DNA of 64,000 nt from Vibrio sp. CAU 1672 (GTDB lineage Bacteria > Pseudomonadota > Gammaproteobacteria > Enterobacterales > Vibrionaceae). The stretch lies in assembly GCF_029223195.1 (NCBI RefSeq), contig NZ_JARHUF010000001.1, positions 124,001 through 188,000 on the forward strand. The letters run 5' to 3'. The position numbers and the translations under genes are program-made. The notes beneath the pieces were generated by a model. That model was not told the DNA's origin and searched no databases. It worked only from the letters and a program-made list of their open reading frames with translations. Shown one piece after another: positions 55,106-64,000 of this stretch. How positions within the stretch are numbered: position 1 is the stretch's first letter; every line of letters starts with the position of its first letter.

Positions 55106-56287
55106 TCAGACAATCAAGCATTTAACATCACCACAATAGAGCTCATAGCGATTTCTTCCATTTCCTTTTGCTTTATACAGCGCAATATCTGCATCTCTAA
55201 TCACAGACTCAAACGTTGATGTTTTCTTATATTCAGCCAAACCAAGGCTGATAGAGACAGCTACACTTTCCCCCTTCACATCAATCGTATTAACATTCAC
55301 CGATTTAACCAACCTATCGGCGATATTAGCAGCATTTTGCAAGTCTGAGCCAGGTAGTACGATCACAAACTCCTCTCCGCCCCAGCGTCCTACGGTATCG
55401 TACCTGCGTATGTTTTTATTCAATATATCAACAACATGTACCAGAGCCTTATCACCAACATCGTGCCCATAGGTATCATTAAATCGCTTGAAATTATCAA
55501 TATCAGCTAAAATAATGCAAAACTGCATTCCACAACGCGAATATCGTTCAATTTCATTCTTTATGATCTCTTCAATCTTGCGCCTGTTACAGGCCTGCGT
55601 TAATGGGTCGGTAATCGCGAGCTTTTCGATCTGGCTATAAAGCTTTTTATTGATCATAAGATGCAGAGAAAAAGTGAGTAATATTGTACACAGAATACTT
55701 AACGCAACTAAAAGATTGTCCATAATGTATGAATTAAAATAGTCTGTTAAGTTTTCAGATGACACAGCAAAGTAAAACCGGACTAGTGTTAATAGTAAAA
55801 ATAAAACAATCGCAAAGCCTGTACTAGAACCATGCTTTCTATTTTCAAAACTTGAGGCAAAGTAAATTAAATATAAAACATGGATAAACACCGGAATTAA
55901 CATACCATTAAAGATAAGAATCCTGACCCAGAAGAATGGCTGATAATAGATACTAAATATATATATACTGGCAAACACACACACATATATATAGTAAGCA
56001 AGTCTGTTTACCTTTAGATCAAGAAATAGAGCCAGACCAAAAAGGAACAGCACCGCGCCGGAAAACATCATGATGTTAGCAATAGCAACCGAAAAGAACA
56101 CTGGCAAAACACCATGAAATATTGCTAATGTCATTCCAACTGACTGCAAAACAAAGTCAATGAGAATTAGTGACAAGCCTGAAAATTTGCTCTTATTTTG
56201 AAACCATATTTGAGCAAGTATATAGGTACATGCGTAATTAACCAGAACATAAATGGTAATAGTTGTTTTCATGTCCAGATCAAGCAT
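55106..56287 (-). CDS. Membrane-bound diguanylate cyclase
   Basis: About 393 residues from an ATG at 56287 preceded by GAGGTTCATT. The first ~225 residues hold six or seven hydrophobic helices. The catalytic domain begins ITDPLTQACNRRK and has the intact GGEEF site in GRWGGEEFVIVLPG, with an RRYD inhibitory site five residues before it. It should make c-di-GMP and be subject to product inhibition. No phosphodiesterase domain. It is a single-gene unit. Confidence 0.92.
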   Translation of the reverse strand: MLDLDMKTTITIYVLVNYACTYILAQIWFQNKSKFSGLSLILIDFVLQSVGMTLAIFHGVLPVFFSVAIANIMMFSGAVLFLFGLALFLDLKVNRLAYYIYVCVFASIYIFSIYYQPFFWVRILIFNGMLIPVFIHVLYLIYFASSFENRKHGSSTGFAIVLFLLLTLVRFYFAVSSENLTDYFNSYIMDNLLVALSILCTILLTFSLHLMINKKLYSQIEKLAITDPLTQACNRRKIEEIIKNEIERYSRCGMQFCIILADIDNFKRFNDTYGHDVGDKALVHVVDILNKNIRRYDTVGRWGGEEFVIVLPGSDLQNAANIADRLVKSVNVNTIDVKGESVAVSISLGLAEYKKTSTFESVIRDADIALYKAKGNGRNRYELYCGDVKCLIV

Positions 56288-56660
56288 AATGAACCTCATT
56301 CAGTTAATGGTTATGCTTTACTTATGTTCTATTAAACTGCACTCACAAACTTTATTAAAACTTACCTTCAGTTATTCTCGAAAGAAAAATTCCAACTATA
56401 AAAGTAAATGACATATTACGGTTATTTTGTGACCAAGATCAGATTACCAGGTTAGTGATGCTGATAATTTAAAAATCTTTACTCTTGGTCAATTATTAGG
56501 CTACTAATCAGCAAAATGTGCTAAGTCAAACTGTTGCTTTTATCACGAGGTACACTCCAACTGACAAGCGGGAGCTTTCAGAATGCAGGCCCTTACCAGC
56601 CATTTCCGCCTGCCTTGCTCGTGCCCGAGTTCTCCTCCACCCGGGTAATGATGTCCTGGA
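56288..56660. other. 373-bp intergenic region
   Basis: AT-rich near the cyclase, GC-richer near the LysR gene. No confident gene or regulatory site. A short minus-strand frame near 56590-56690 ends SGTSKAGGNGW and is discussed under rejected items. Confidence 0.5.
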
Positions 56661-57578
56661 TTAAACCAGCTGAGTTTGTAGCCATTCTATAAAAGCGGCA
56701 TTTCTCGGCCTGTGCTGCTGACCATTTAAACAAATCAGATCATAACCCCGGCCGGAATTCACCCGCTCAAAAGGCGCTGTCAGTTCCCCGCTCTCGAGGC
56801 TGGAACGAACCAACGATTCGCGCGCAATACCTATACCCATATGGTTTTTCGCCGCAATCATGGCCATATCAGAATGGTTAAATACATAGGTCCGCTCCAT
56901 AACATTGAGCGACTTGAGCTCTGAATCCTGCTGGTTTTCCAGCCATATCTTCCACTCCTGGTTAGGTTCACTCGCTTCTAATGATTCTGTGCAATGAATG
57001 AAAGTTGCACGCTTGAGTTTGCTCAGTAACGAATCATGACCCGACAGGTGCGAAGTAAAATAGTCCGGACTGCAGACCGGCATGAGTACTTCATTAAATA
57101 ACCTACGGTGGTAAAAGCCGGGATGCTCGCTCCCACTGTAGTAAATCGCAATATCCACTGGCTCATGTTGAAAATCGAGCCGGCTTGCCTTAACCCTGAG
57201 TTTCACGTTGAGATTGGGATATAAACGTTGAAAGTCAGCCAGCCTTGGCAGTAACCAGCTTTGAGCAAACGTTGGAGCAGCACCGATATAAAGCTCTCCC
57301 CGCAATTCATTGAACTTGATGTCTTCAAGCTCAGAGAAAATCACATCAAAAGACTGGTTAAGCGCCTGCTGCAGCCGCACGCCTTCACGGGTCAGTTCCA
57401 GGCGCCGGGTCATACGCACAAACAAACTAAACCCAAGCTGCTCTTCCAGTAATTTGATCCGCTGACTAACCGCTCCCTGAGTGATAAACAGCTCTTCTGC
57501 CGCTTTAGTAAAACTGAGAAACTTGGCCGCCACACTGAATGTGTACATGTTGGCCAGCATCTGCTGTTTGCGCTCCAT
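56661..57578 (-). CDS. LysR-family regulator, divergent from a GH4 glycosidase gene
   Basis: The 305-residue protein has an N-terminal winged helix (FSVAAKFLSFTKAAEELFITQGAVSQRIKLLEEQLG) and the LysR effector domain (GELYIGAAPTFAQSWLLPRLADFQRLYPNLNVKL). The overall look is like the DsdC/GcvA branch. It diverges from the glycosidase gene with about 110 bp between starts, where a short dyad ATGG-taaat-CCAT lies at about 57609-57621. It most likely controls that gene. The inducer is unknown. Confidence 0.9.
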   Translation of the reverse strand: MERKQQMLANMYTFSVAAKFLSFTKAAEELFITQGAVSQRIKLLEEQLGFSLFVRMTRRLELTREGVRLQQALNQSFDVIFSELEDIKFNELRGELYIGAAPTFAQSWLLPRLADFQRLYPNLNVKLRVKASRLDFQHEPVDIAIYYSGSEHPGFYHRRLFNEVLMPVCSPDYFTSHLSGHDSLLSKLKRATFIHCTESLEASEPNQEWKIWLENQQDSELKSLNVMERTYVFNHSDMAMIAAKNHMGIGIARESLVRSSLESGELTAPFERVNSGRGYDLICLNGQQHRPRNAAFIEWLQTQLV

Positions 57579-57690
57579 ACATCACCTTATGAATTAATCT
57601 AGCTAATGCATGGTAAATCCATTTTGGTTTGTATAGCAACTAATGATGCTTTTTAATAAAGCAATCTTATCCATAAAGAGAAACTTCATT

Positions 57691-59004
57691 ATGAAACAAG
57701 GTCTGAAAATTACCATCATTGGCGCCGGTTCAAGCTACACTCCAGAGCTGATAGAAGGCCTGATCAACCGCAATCATGAATTACCGATCCGTGAGCTTTG
57801 GCTGGTAGACATCAAAGATGGCGAAGAAAAGGTCAACATCATCGCTGACCTGACCCGCCGGATGCTGGCAAAAAACGATATGACTGATATTGACGTTCAT
57901 GTGACATTAGATCGTAAACCTGCTCTGGAAAACGCAGATTTTGTTTGTTCTCAATTCCGTGCGGGCTGCCTTGAAGGCCGGATTCGTGATGAACGGATTT
58001 CTCTTAAATACGGCATGATTGGTCAGGAGACCAATGGCCTGGGCGGCTTTGCCAATGCGTGTCGGACCATTCCAATCGCTCTGGAAATCTGTAAAGAGAT
58101 GGAAGAATTATGCCCGGACGCGTGGCTACTCAACTTCACCAATCCATCAGGTATGGTAACTGAAGCCATCCTCAAACACACCAACGTTAAAACCGTCGGT
58201 TTATGTAATGTACCTGTGATTATGCAAAAAGGCATTGCGCAAATGCTGAATGCTGACGAACAGGAATTTGTGTTGCAAGTGGCCGGTCTTAACCACTTTA
58301 TCTGGGCGCGTCAGATCCTGCATGAAGGGCGTGACAAACTACAGGATGTGGTTGAAGAGATCTTGTCTGGGAACGACCCGTTAGTGCCACAAAATATCCC
58401 TGCATTCGAGTGGCCCAAAGAACTGCTACGCAACATGGGGATGATTCCTTGTGCTTATCTGCGTTACTACTATACCAGCGAAGACATTATGGGACAGGAG
58501 CTGGAAGAAGCGAAGGGAGAAGGCACACGTGGCGAAGTAGTGAAGGCAATGGAACAACGCCTGTTTGATATCTACCGTAACCCTGAACTGGACAAAAAAC
58601 CCAAAGAGCTGGAAAAACGCGGCGGCCAGTATTATTCAGAGGCCGCTTGTGAGCTGATGAGCTCGATCTACAACGATAAGCGCTCCATTATGCACGTCAA
58701 CACCCGCAATAACGGAGCTATTAACGGCTTACCCGATGACTGCGCAGTAGAAGTGAGCTGCATGATCACTAAAGCCGGTCCTGTACCATTGAACGTCGCG
58801 AGTTTCCCGTCTGACACGCTACGCCTGATTCAGTTAATGAAGGAGTTTGAATCGCTGACTGTCGAAGCGGCGGTAACCGGTGATCGCAATGCCGCTCACC
58901 GGGCGCTTATTCTAAACCCACTGGTGACAACGGGGACGGTGTTAGAAAAAGCACTGACTGAAACTATTGAAGCGAACCTGGACTACATGCCACAGTTCCG
59001 CTAA
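57691..59004 (+). CDS. Family 4 glycoside hydrolase (6-phospho-beta-glucosidase-like)
   Basis: About 437 residues from ATG 57691 (AAAGAG upstream). NAD-dependent GH4 enzymes cleave phosphorylated disaccharides using NAD and Mn. The words ITIIGAGSSYTPELIEGL (NAD site), GQETNGLGGFANACRTIP, NFTNPSGM, VGLCNVPV (metal-binding Cys), VAGLNHFIW (metal-binding His) and RGGQYYSEAACELM are in place. It is close to ChbF/CelF types. No PTS or permease gene is adjacent, which is unusual for an enzyme that needs a phosphorylated substrate. Confidence 0.9.
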   Translation: MKQGLKITIIGAGSSYTPELIEGLINRNHELPIRELWLVDIKDGEEKVNIIADLTRRMLAKNDMTDIDVHVTLDRKPALENADFVCSQFRAGCLEGRIRDERISLKYGMIGQETNGLGGFANACRTIPIALEICKEMEELCPDAWLLNFTNPSGMVTEAILKHTNVKTVGLCNVPVIMQKGIAQMLNADEQEFVLQVAGLNHFIWARQILHEGRDKLQDVVEEILSGNDPLVPQNIPAFEWPKELLRNMGMIPCAYLRYYYTSEDIMGQELEEAKGEGTRGEVVKAMEQRLFDIYRNPELDKKPKELEKRGGQYYSEAACELMSSIYNDKRSIMHVNTRNNGAINGLPDDCAVEVSCMITKAGPVPLNVASFPSDTLRLIQLMKEFESLTVEAAVTGDRNAAHRALILNPLVTTGTVLEKALTETIEANLDYMPQFR

Positions 59005-59016
59005 TTCAGGAACAGG

Positions 59017-59037
59017 GGGACGGTTTAACACCGTCCC
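59017..59037 (+). terminator. Weak terminator after the GH4 gene
   Basis: GGGACGG-tttaaca-CCGTCCC, 12 bp after the stop, without a strong U-run. Confidence 0.5.
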
Positions 59038-59147
59038 TAACCGGGCAGCGGAGTAATAGACTTTAATCATGATCAAGCTGGCCCCTAATTGCTGGCCAGA
59101 ACCGATAGATGCTGTACAGCCTGTTTAGCCAGCAAAACTCACCGGTG

Positions 59148-59804
59148 TTACAAACCATAATAGGTAGAGAGATAAATAAGTACGGCTTCGCGCTTGTCTG
59201 CGTCCAGCTCATCCATGCCCTGCTCATCCACCATCCATTGCAACGTCTCGTCCCAACTTTCTTTACTCAGCCCCTGCTGAGTAACGAGGTAAAGTGAGTG
59301 GCAAGCAGAGCACACCGCCGCCACCAGCTCCATGTTTTCACCGGGTGTCAGAATCCCCTCCCCGACCGATCTTACCGGCATACCTTCGGCCTGCGTGACC
59401 CAGTTCGGCGGAGAAGGGTTTTTACTGGCAAGCCAGACGATAATAGCCGCACGCGCGCCAGGGTCCTTCACTCCCGGAAAGACCATTTTAGTGCCTGGCG
59501 CAAAATCCGCAGGAGAGGCCAAAAACCGGTCAAGCCTTTCTCCATCCCATTTCCCCTGATGCTGTTTTAACCCGTCGCTGTAGCTGAAGCCTTCAAAACC
59601 GGCAATATCTCGCTCCGCTAATCCCCATAGCGGCGGCCCGACAATCGTCACGCCGTCGCGCTCCATCTGATGACATGCCTTGCACACCAATGCTTCTCGC
59701 TCACCGGCCGCAATCAGCGCTTCATTCGCGGCAACCGGCATACCCGCCAGCAGCACCAGGAAAAATAAGAGCGGGCGTACCCGCTCAATCACACTTGTCG
59801 CCAT
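59148..59804 (-). CDS. Dihaem cytochrome c subunit of a sulfite-dehydrogenase-like enzyme
   Basis: The protein has 218 residues from an ATG at 59804 with GGTGACGGGA upstream. A signal peptide (LLFFLVLLAGMPVAAN) leads to two haem c sites: VCKACHQ and VCSACHS. Between them lie PPLWGLAERDIAGFEGFSYSDGLK and FASPADFAPGTKMVFPGV, typical class I cytochrome c words. The C-terminal LVTQQGLSKESWDETLQWMVDEQGM is of the SorB type. It starts 5 bp after the molybdoenzyme stop, so the two are one operon and should form a periplasmic complex delivering electrons to a c-type chain. Confidence 0.9.
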   Translation of the reverse strand: MATSVIERVRPLLFFLVLLAGMPVAANEALIAAGEREALVCKACHQMERDGVTIVGPPLWGLAERDIAGFEGFSYSDGLKQHQGKWDGERLDRFLASPADFAPGTKMVFPGVKDPGARAAIIVWLASKNPSPPNWVTQAEGMPVRSVGEGILTPGENMELVAAVCSACHSLYLVTQQGLSKESWDETLQWMVDEQGMDELDADKREAVLIYLSTYYGL

Positions 59805-59809
59805 TCCCG

Positions 59810-61123
59810 TCACCCTTTCACAACCAATGCGATGCGATGGAAAGTATTGTTGAGGTAACCTTTGGGGTTCCATGCAATAGCAAACGGCTGGCTGATATCC
59901 TGATCATCCGTGGCCTTGGCCCAGACTTCGTAATAGCCCGGCTGAGGAAACTTCACCTTGGCACTGAAGGTTTGCCAGGCCCCCGGATTGGCGGGCTCTG
60001 AAAGTTCGGCCTCCGTCCAGGTTGCACCAAAGTCGATAGAAAGGCTGACTTTATCAACCTTACGGTCACCAGACCACGCATGCCCCCGGACCAACACTTC
60101 GTTACCACTGACTTCCGTATTAGTCTGCGGCGAAGTGATCAGTGATTTGACCGGCATACGCTCGATAATCACAAAGTCTTCTTTAGCGACTTTTTCCCCC
60201 GGCGCAACAGGCCGGTTAGGTACCCGGTATGAAGTACCGGTCATTTTCGCGCCATCATGGACCTGATCTCGTATCTGTATCCGGGTCAGCCATTTTTGCG
60301 AACAGGAGCCGGGCCAGCCGGGAACGACTAACCGCAGTGGCGCGCCGTTCATCGGGTGCAGCGGCTCGCCGTTTTGGGCAAAGGCAATCAGGTTTTCACT
60401 ACCCATCGCTTTCGCAATTGGTACGCCCCTTGATATAGGCAGTTTACCTTCCTGACCAGAAAGATGCTTATCTGCGCCGTAGTGAGCCGTATATACGGCA
60501 CCATCTTTAACTCCAGCAGCTTTCAACACATCCGCAAGCCGTACCCCGGTCCAGTTAGAACAGGCGACCGCTCCGTATGTCCACTGATTACCTTTGGCTT
60601 TTGGCTCAAAGAACGCACGGCCATTGCCGCCGCACTCCACCACCAGTTGTTGCTCGACCACTTCGAAGTTTTTCTTAAGGTCTGCGATGCTAAGGGTCAT
60701 TGGCTTGTCAACTAACCCGTCAATGGTCAGTGTCCATGTATCCGGATTCACGTCCGTCGGTGGGATGCCATTGTTACGAATAAAATGGTGCTTAATCGGC
60801 GTAATGTCATCGTTGAGAAGATGCGGGGGCGTTTCTGCATTCACCGGCCTGTCGTTAAGTACCGTCAGGCCATCTTTTCCCTCAATCATTACATCATCAA
60901 GACCTTCCGCAAACGCGGCGGGAATCATCCCGGCGGGCATATTACGGTGAAAAGGAATCGCGCCTCCAAGTACGGCCGCCATGGTCGCTAACCCCGCACC
61001 TTTTAAAAAGCCACGCCGATCCGGGTAACTCGCCCGGCCAAAAATTTTTTCATCTGCAGAATCCGGATTTTCTTCGTAGTACTCGTAAATCCCTCGTGGT
61101 GATTTGTTCTTCCTTTCGTCCAT
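59810..61123 (-). CDS. Sulfite-oxidase-family periplasmic molybdoenzyme (SorA/SoxC-like)
   Basis: The protein has 437 residues from an ATG at 61123 with GGGGAACATG upstream. A Tat signal (PDRRGFLKGAG) precedes the Mo-cofactor domain: GIPPTDVNPDTWTLTIDGLV, VVECGGNGRAFF (Cys ligand of Mo), WTGVRLADVLKAAGV and PLRLVVPGWPGSCSQKWLTRI. A C-terminal Mo-co dimerisation domain (VLVRGHAWSGDRKVDKVSLSIDFG) follows. It probably oxidises sulfite in the periplasm and passes electrons to the cytochrome next door; the substrate is inferred. It uses the non-MGD cofactor, so it draws on MoeA but not MobA. Confidence 0.9.
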   Translation of the reverse strand: MDERKNKSPRGIYEYYEENPDSADEKIFGRASYPDRRGFLKGAGLATMAAVLGGAIPFHRNMPAGMIPAAFAEGLDDVMIEGKDGLTVLNDRPVNAETPPHLLNDDITPIKHHFIRNNGIPPTDVNPDTWTLTIDGLVDKPMTLSIADLKKNFEVVEQQLVVECGGNGRAFFEPKAKGNQWTYGAVACSNWTGVRLADVLKAAGVKDGAVYTAHYGADKHLSGQEGKLPISRGVPIAKAMGSENLIAFAQNGEPLHPMNGAPLRLVVPGWPGSCSQKWLTRIQIRDQVHDGAKMTGTSYRVPNRPVAPGEKVAKEDFVIIERMPVKSLITSPQTNTEVSGNEVLVRGHAWSGDRKVDKVSLSIDFGATWTEAELSEPANPGAWQTFSAKVKFPQPGYYEVWAKATDDQDISQPFAIAWNPKGYLNNTFHRIALVVKG

Positions 61124-61571
61124 AACATGTTCCCCGGTACGCTCAACGCCCAAGTACCTTCAGTCTGTTGATATTCCTGCCCGCCTGTAACGCCAATCTA
61201 AATACAAATGCGATCCAGTTAGGCCACACACCACTAACATTAGTCGACTATTGACAGTCTTAACAACATTTCAGCCTATTAACTTATCGTACAAAAAACA
61301 CACTCTCTTTATATCATTGAGGCTATCCGGCGTTGATGGCTTCACCGACAAGCAGTGACGTTGAAACCAGATTGTCTTACCGGGTTTAAGATCTGCTCAA
61401 AAAAACTCTAAAACCCTACGCTTCATCAATAAAAACGCCACCGGAAAAAGCGGTGGCGTTGAGCTATTTGGCAAGCTAAACCGGATCGATGCCGTACCTG
61501 CCCGGCAGGTTTCTTAATGTTCAGGTGTTAAACAGCTAAATGAGTGACGTTTGTGGCTAACACAATAAACA
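61124..61571. other. 448-bp intergenic region upstream of the sulfite-dehydrogenase operon
   Basis: Contains a terminator (61431-61460) and otherwise no gene. The AT-rich part near 61230-61330 probably holds the leftward promoter, which I cannot place confidently. Confidence 0.5.
61431..61460 (-). terminator. Terminator after the GNAT gene
   Basis: AACGCCACCG-gaaaaag-CGGTGGCGTT, with AAAA to its left on the plus strand, a U-run on the minus transcript. Confidence 0.85.
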
Positions 61572-62063
61572 TTAACCACTGTTGCCCTGACCCACCGGCT
61601 TTCTCAGCCAATGAATATGGTGACCAAAGCCCTGATTTTTATAGAGCTCGACTGCGGTTTGGTTAAAGTGCCACACCTCAACAAACATCTGCTTAACACC
61701 ATAATCTATAAACGTCTGTTCAAGCCTGGCTAACAAGGCGGCCGCTATGCCCTGTTTACGCAGCGCCGGCACCACGTACAGCTCATCAACACTACCCATC
61801 ATCACCGGCTGGCTGACGGTCGAGGACAGCTCACAAAAGTGGCCGGTAATAAACCCAACGATGTTGTCCTGTTGATACGCGACATAAACCAGACAGTCCG
61901 GATTATCGAGATAGCATGCGATGCTCTTTTCCTGTTCGATCTCCTCGGCTGATTTGAACAGCTGCGGTGACTGCTGGTGGTGCTCATCATGCAGTTTAAA
62001 CATCAGGTCGTTTAACTGCTCTAACTGGCTAAGTTGTGCCGCGCGGATAGCAAATGTGGACAT
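61572..62063 (-). CDS. GNAT-family N-acetyltransferase
   Basis: The 163-residue protein has the acetyl-CoA site in VDELYVVPALRKQGIAAALLARLE (the R/Q-x-x-G-x-G/A motif) and the C-terminal FVEVWHFNQTAVELYKNQGF. It begins MSTFAIRAAQLSQLEQLNDLMFKLHDEHHQ. The substrate is unknown. It stands alone with its own terminator. Confidence 0.9.
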   Translation of the reverse strand: MSTFAIRAAQLSQLEQLNDLMFKLHDEHHQQSPQLFKSAEEIEQEKSIACYLDNPDCLVYVAYQQDNIVGFITGHFCELSSTVSQPVMMGSVDELYVVPALRKQGIAAALLARLEQTFIDYGVKQMFVEVWHFNQTAVELYKNQGFGHHIHWLRKPVGQGNSG

Positions 62064-62122
62064 ATAGCTTTAACTGTAATTAAGGGAGCGTTAGTGTCTG
62101 ATTAAACCAAGCCAAAGGCAAG

Positions 62123-62156
62123 AAAAAAGCCCCTGTAGACGGTAACGCTAAGGGGC
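62123..62156 (-). terminator. Terminator after prpE
   Basis: GCCCCT with a 16-base interior that itself partly pairs (TAGCG/CGCTA-like), then AGGGGC. The plus-strand A-run on the left gives a U-run on the minus transcript. Confidence 0.75.
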
Positions 62157-62183
62157 AGAACCAAACAGGGAGAGTCAAACGAG

Positions 62184-64000
62184 TTAATCTCGCAATACCC
62201 GTTCTATTTCATTCAGACTCGAAGGGTCATCAATGGTAGACGGTACAGTGTAGTTCTCACCGTCTGCGATTTGGCGGATGGTACGACGCAGGATTTTACC
62301 GGAACGGGTTTTCGGCAGACGATCAACCACTAAAGCATGTTTGAAGCACGCCACGGCACCGATTTCCGAACGGACCTTACCGACCAGCTCCCCTTCCAGC
62401 GCGTCAAGATCCACCTTGACGCCATCTTTCAGTACCACGAAACCAAGCGGTAACTGGCCTTTCAGTTCATCATGAACCCCGACAACCGCACATTCGGCAA
62501 TCGCAGGGTGCCCCCCGACAATTTCTTCCATCTCACCGGTTGATAAACGGTGGCCGGCTACATTAATCACATCGTCAATGCGGCCCATGATGAACAAATA
62601 GCCGTCTTCATCCAGATAACCACCGTCGCCTGACACATAATAACCAGGGAACTGGCTTAGGTAACCCGTTTCAAAACGATCATGGTTGCGCCATACGGTT
62701 GGCAGACAGCTTGGTGGCAATGGCCGTTTCAGCGCGACAAACCCCTGCTGGTTCGCTCCGACAGGCTCACCAAACTCATTGAGGATTTCGACCTGATAGC
62801 CCGGGATTGGCTTGGTCGCGGAACCAGCTTTGACCGTCATCAACTCAATTCCCGTCGGGTTACCGGCAATTGCCCAACCGGTTTCGGTTTGCCACCAGTG
62901 ATCGATCACCGGCTTACCGGTTTGCTCCAGGACCCATTCCAGCGTCGGCGGATCAAGACGCTCACCGGCCATAAAAATGGTTTTCAGGTTACTGAGATCG
63001 TACTTCGCAAGGTATGCCCCATGCGGGTCTTCCTTCTTGATGGCCCGAAATGCGGTTGGAGCCGAGAACAGCGCATCAACTTTATACTCGTGGCATACAC
63101 GCCAGAACGCACCGGGATCCGGGGTTCTGACCGGTTTACCCTCAAACAGTACCGTGGTGCAGCCGTGGATCAGCGGCGCATAAACTATATAGGAGTGGCC
63201 GACTACCCAGCCCACATCAGAAGCGGCCCAGAACACGCCATCTTGCGGCATGTTATAAATAGCACTCATGGAGTACTTCATCGCCACCGCATGCCCGCCA
63301 TTATCACGCACCACCCCTTTCGGCTTACCGGTGGTACCGGAGGTATACAAAATATACAGCGGATCGGTGGCGAGCACTGGCACACAACCATGCGGCAGCG
63401 CTTGCTGGTAAGCCTTGTCCCAGTCAATGTCACGCTCCTGACTTAACTCTGCCTGACACTCGGGCCGCTGCAAGACAAACACCGATTCTGGTTTCCAGCG
63501 GCTGTCCATGATCGCCTTGTCGACCATCGGCTTGTACGGGATCACCTTGTTGACTTCAACACCACACGAAGCCGTCATGATCACTTTTGGCTCAGCATCT
63601 TCAATCCGCACCGCCAGCTCATTGGGCGCAAAGCCACCAAATACCACCGAGTGAATTGCCCCCAAACGGGCACACGCCAACATCGCCATTGCCGCTTCCG
63701 GAATCATCGGCATATAGATCACTACCCGATCCCCTTTAGTTACGCCCTGAACCGCGAGCATTCCCGCGATCTTTGCCACTTGATCACGCAATTGCTGGTA
63801 GGTATAGCTGCGCTTGGTTCCGGTAACCGGTGAATCATAAATCAATGCGGTGGCATCACCACGTCCGTGCTCGCAATGGTAATCCAGAGCCAGCCAGGAG
63901 GTATTCAGCACACCATCAGGAAACCAGCGCTCAATGCCATTTTCATCAGCTTTTAAAATGGTTTGAGGCGCTTCAAACCAATCGATGTTTTGTGCCTGGG
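62184..64000 (-). CDS. prpE: Propionyl-CoA synthetase PrpE, 5' end cut by window edge
   Basis: This AMP-forming acyl-CoA synthetase activates propionate (and acetate weakly). The frame is open to the right edge, and the visible N-terminal region reads AQNIDWFEAPQTILKADE then IERWFPDGVLNTSWLALD. Motifs: LYILYTSGTTGKPKGVV (P-loop), HWWQTETGWAI (substrate pocket and Mg), YVSGDGGYLDEDGYLFIMGRIDDVINVAGHRLSTGEMEEI (hinge), and PKTRSGKILRRTIR with the acetylatable Lys. The tail TVPSTIDDPSSLNEIERVL matches PrpE better than Acs. The start codon and any prp neighbours are outside the window. Confidence 0.9.
   Translation of the reverse strand, partial: QAQNIDWFEAPQTILKADENGIERWFPDGVLNTSWLALDYHCEHGRGDATALIYDSPVTGTKRSYTYQQLRDQVAKIAGMLAVQGVTKGDRVVIYMPMIPEAAMAMLACARLGAIHSVVFGGFAPNELAVRIEDAEPKVIMTASCGVEVNKVIPYKPMVDKAIMDSRWKPESVFVLQRPECQAELSQERDIDWDKAYQQALPHGCVPVLATDPLYILYTSGTTGKPKGVVRDNGGHAVAMKYSMSAIYNMPQDGVFWAASDVGWVVGHSYIVYAPLIHGCTTVLFEGKPVRTPDPGAFWRVCHEYKVDALFSAPTAFRAIKKEDPHGAYLAKYDLSNLKTIFMAGERLDPPTLEWVLEQTGKPVIDHWWQTETGWAIAGNPTGIELMTVKAGSATKPIPGYQVEILNEFGEPVGANQQGFVALKRPLPPSCLPTVWRNHDRFETGYLSQFPGYYVSGDGGYLDEDGYLFIMGRIDDVINVAGHRLSTGEMEEIVGGHPAIAECAVVGVHDELKGQLPLGFVVLKDGVKVDLDALEGELVGKVRSEIGAVACFKHALVVDRLPKTRSGKILRRTIRQIADGENYTVPSTIDDPSSLNEIERVLRD

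Noticed and set aside
56590..56690. A minus-strand frame after the LysR stop ending SGTSKAGGNGW, as if a lost tail of the regulator.
   Set aside because: The LysR protein is already full length (305 residues), and the frame starts inside it without a ribosome site; chance is the simpler reading.
1..64000. Mobile elements, prophage, CRISPR arrays, tRNA or rRNA genes.
   Set aside because: No transposase, integrase or phage words in any frame, no spaced short direct repeats of CRISPR type, and no tRNA-like cloverleaf noticed.

Overview
The window looks like a chromosomal segment of a Vibrio or close Vibrionaceae relative. This rests on gene families and neighbourhoods I recognise: a DUF2960 protein, a DUF2750 protein, a MobB-MoeA fusion, a DUF3305/DUF3306 pair beside formate dehydrogenase, and a VC_A0849-type RTX adhesin. 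No database search was possible. I see no insertion sequence, prophage, tRNA, rRNA or CRISPR array.

Region 1 (1-20.2 kb) is a formate dehydrogenase (FDH) and Mo/W-cofactor supercluster. A leftward operon encodes a multi-cluster ferredoxin, a TorD-like chaperone, a small Tat-signal protein, and the FDH alpha, beta and gamma subunits (gamma runs off the left edge). DUF3305/DUF3306 and fdhD are divergent from each other. After an ABC-F gene (ybiT) come a leftward sigma-54 activator and its sensor kinase, divergent from a rightward operon: a tungstate ABC transporter (tupABC), mobA and a mobB-moeA fusion. Four -24/-12 (sigma-54) promoters fit the GG-N10-GC rule, upstream of the ferredoxin-fdh operon, DUF3305, fdhD and tupA. 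Two of them (fdh and tup) share a TGRGACA-N3-TGTMCCA dyad centred about 104 bp upstream of the inferred start. This suggests one two-component system co-controls the enzyme and supply of its metal. It is the most interesting signal in the window.

Region 2 (20.2-39.7 kb) is mixed: N-acetylglucosamine kinase, a DTW-domain tRNA-modification enzyme, a sterol-desaturase-family membrane protein, an HDOD protein, a three-gene exopolysaccharide cassette, a P-loop kinase-like protein, a double-receiver hybrid histidine kinase followed by a periplasmic binding-like protein and an outer-membrane barrel, small membrane proteins, a YjbR protein, a MarR regulator divergent from an EamA exporter, acylphosphatase, a chemoreceptor and RlmI.

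Region 3 (39.7-48.4 kb) is an adhesion and type I secretion locus. It holds a 2073-residue retention-module RTX adhesin with nine near-identical 132-residue repeats, divergent from a TolC-family protein and an OmpA-like lipoprotein. No inner-membrane ABC or HlyD partner is nearby.

Region 4 (48.4-64 kb) holds a DUF2750 protein, a TPR protein with a degenerate GGDEF domain, queC and queE, a HAD phosphatase, an exported Nudix domain fused to a degraded PAP2 domain, an intact diguanylate cyclase, a LysR regulator divergent from a family 4 glycosidase, a sulfite-dehydrogenase-like molybdoenzyme with its dihaem cytochrome, a GNAT acetyltransferase and prpE (running off the right edge). The molybdoenzyme here also needs the cofactor made by Region 1 genes.
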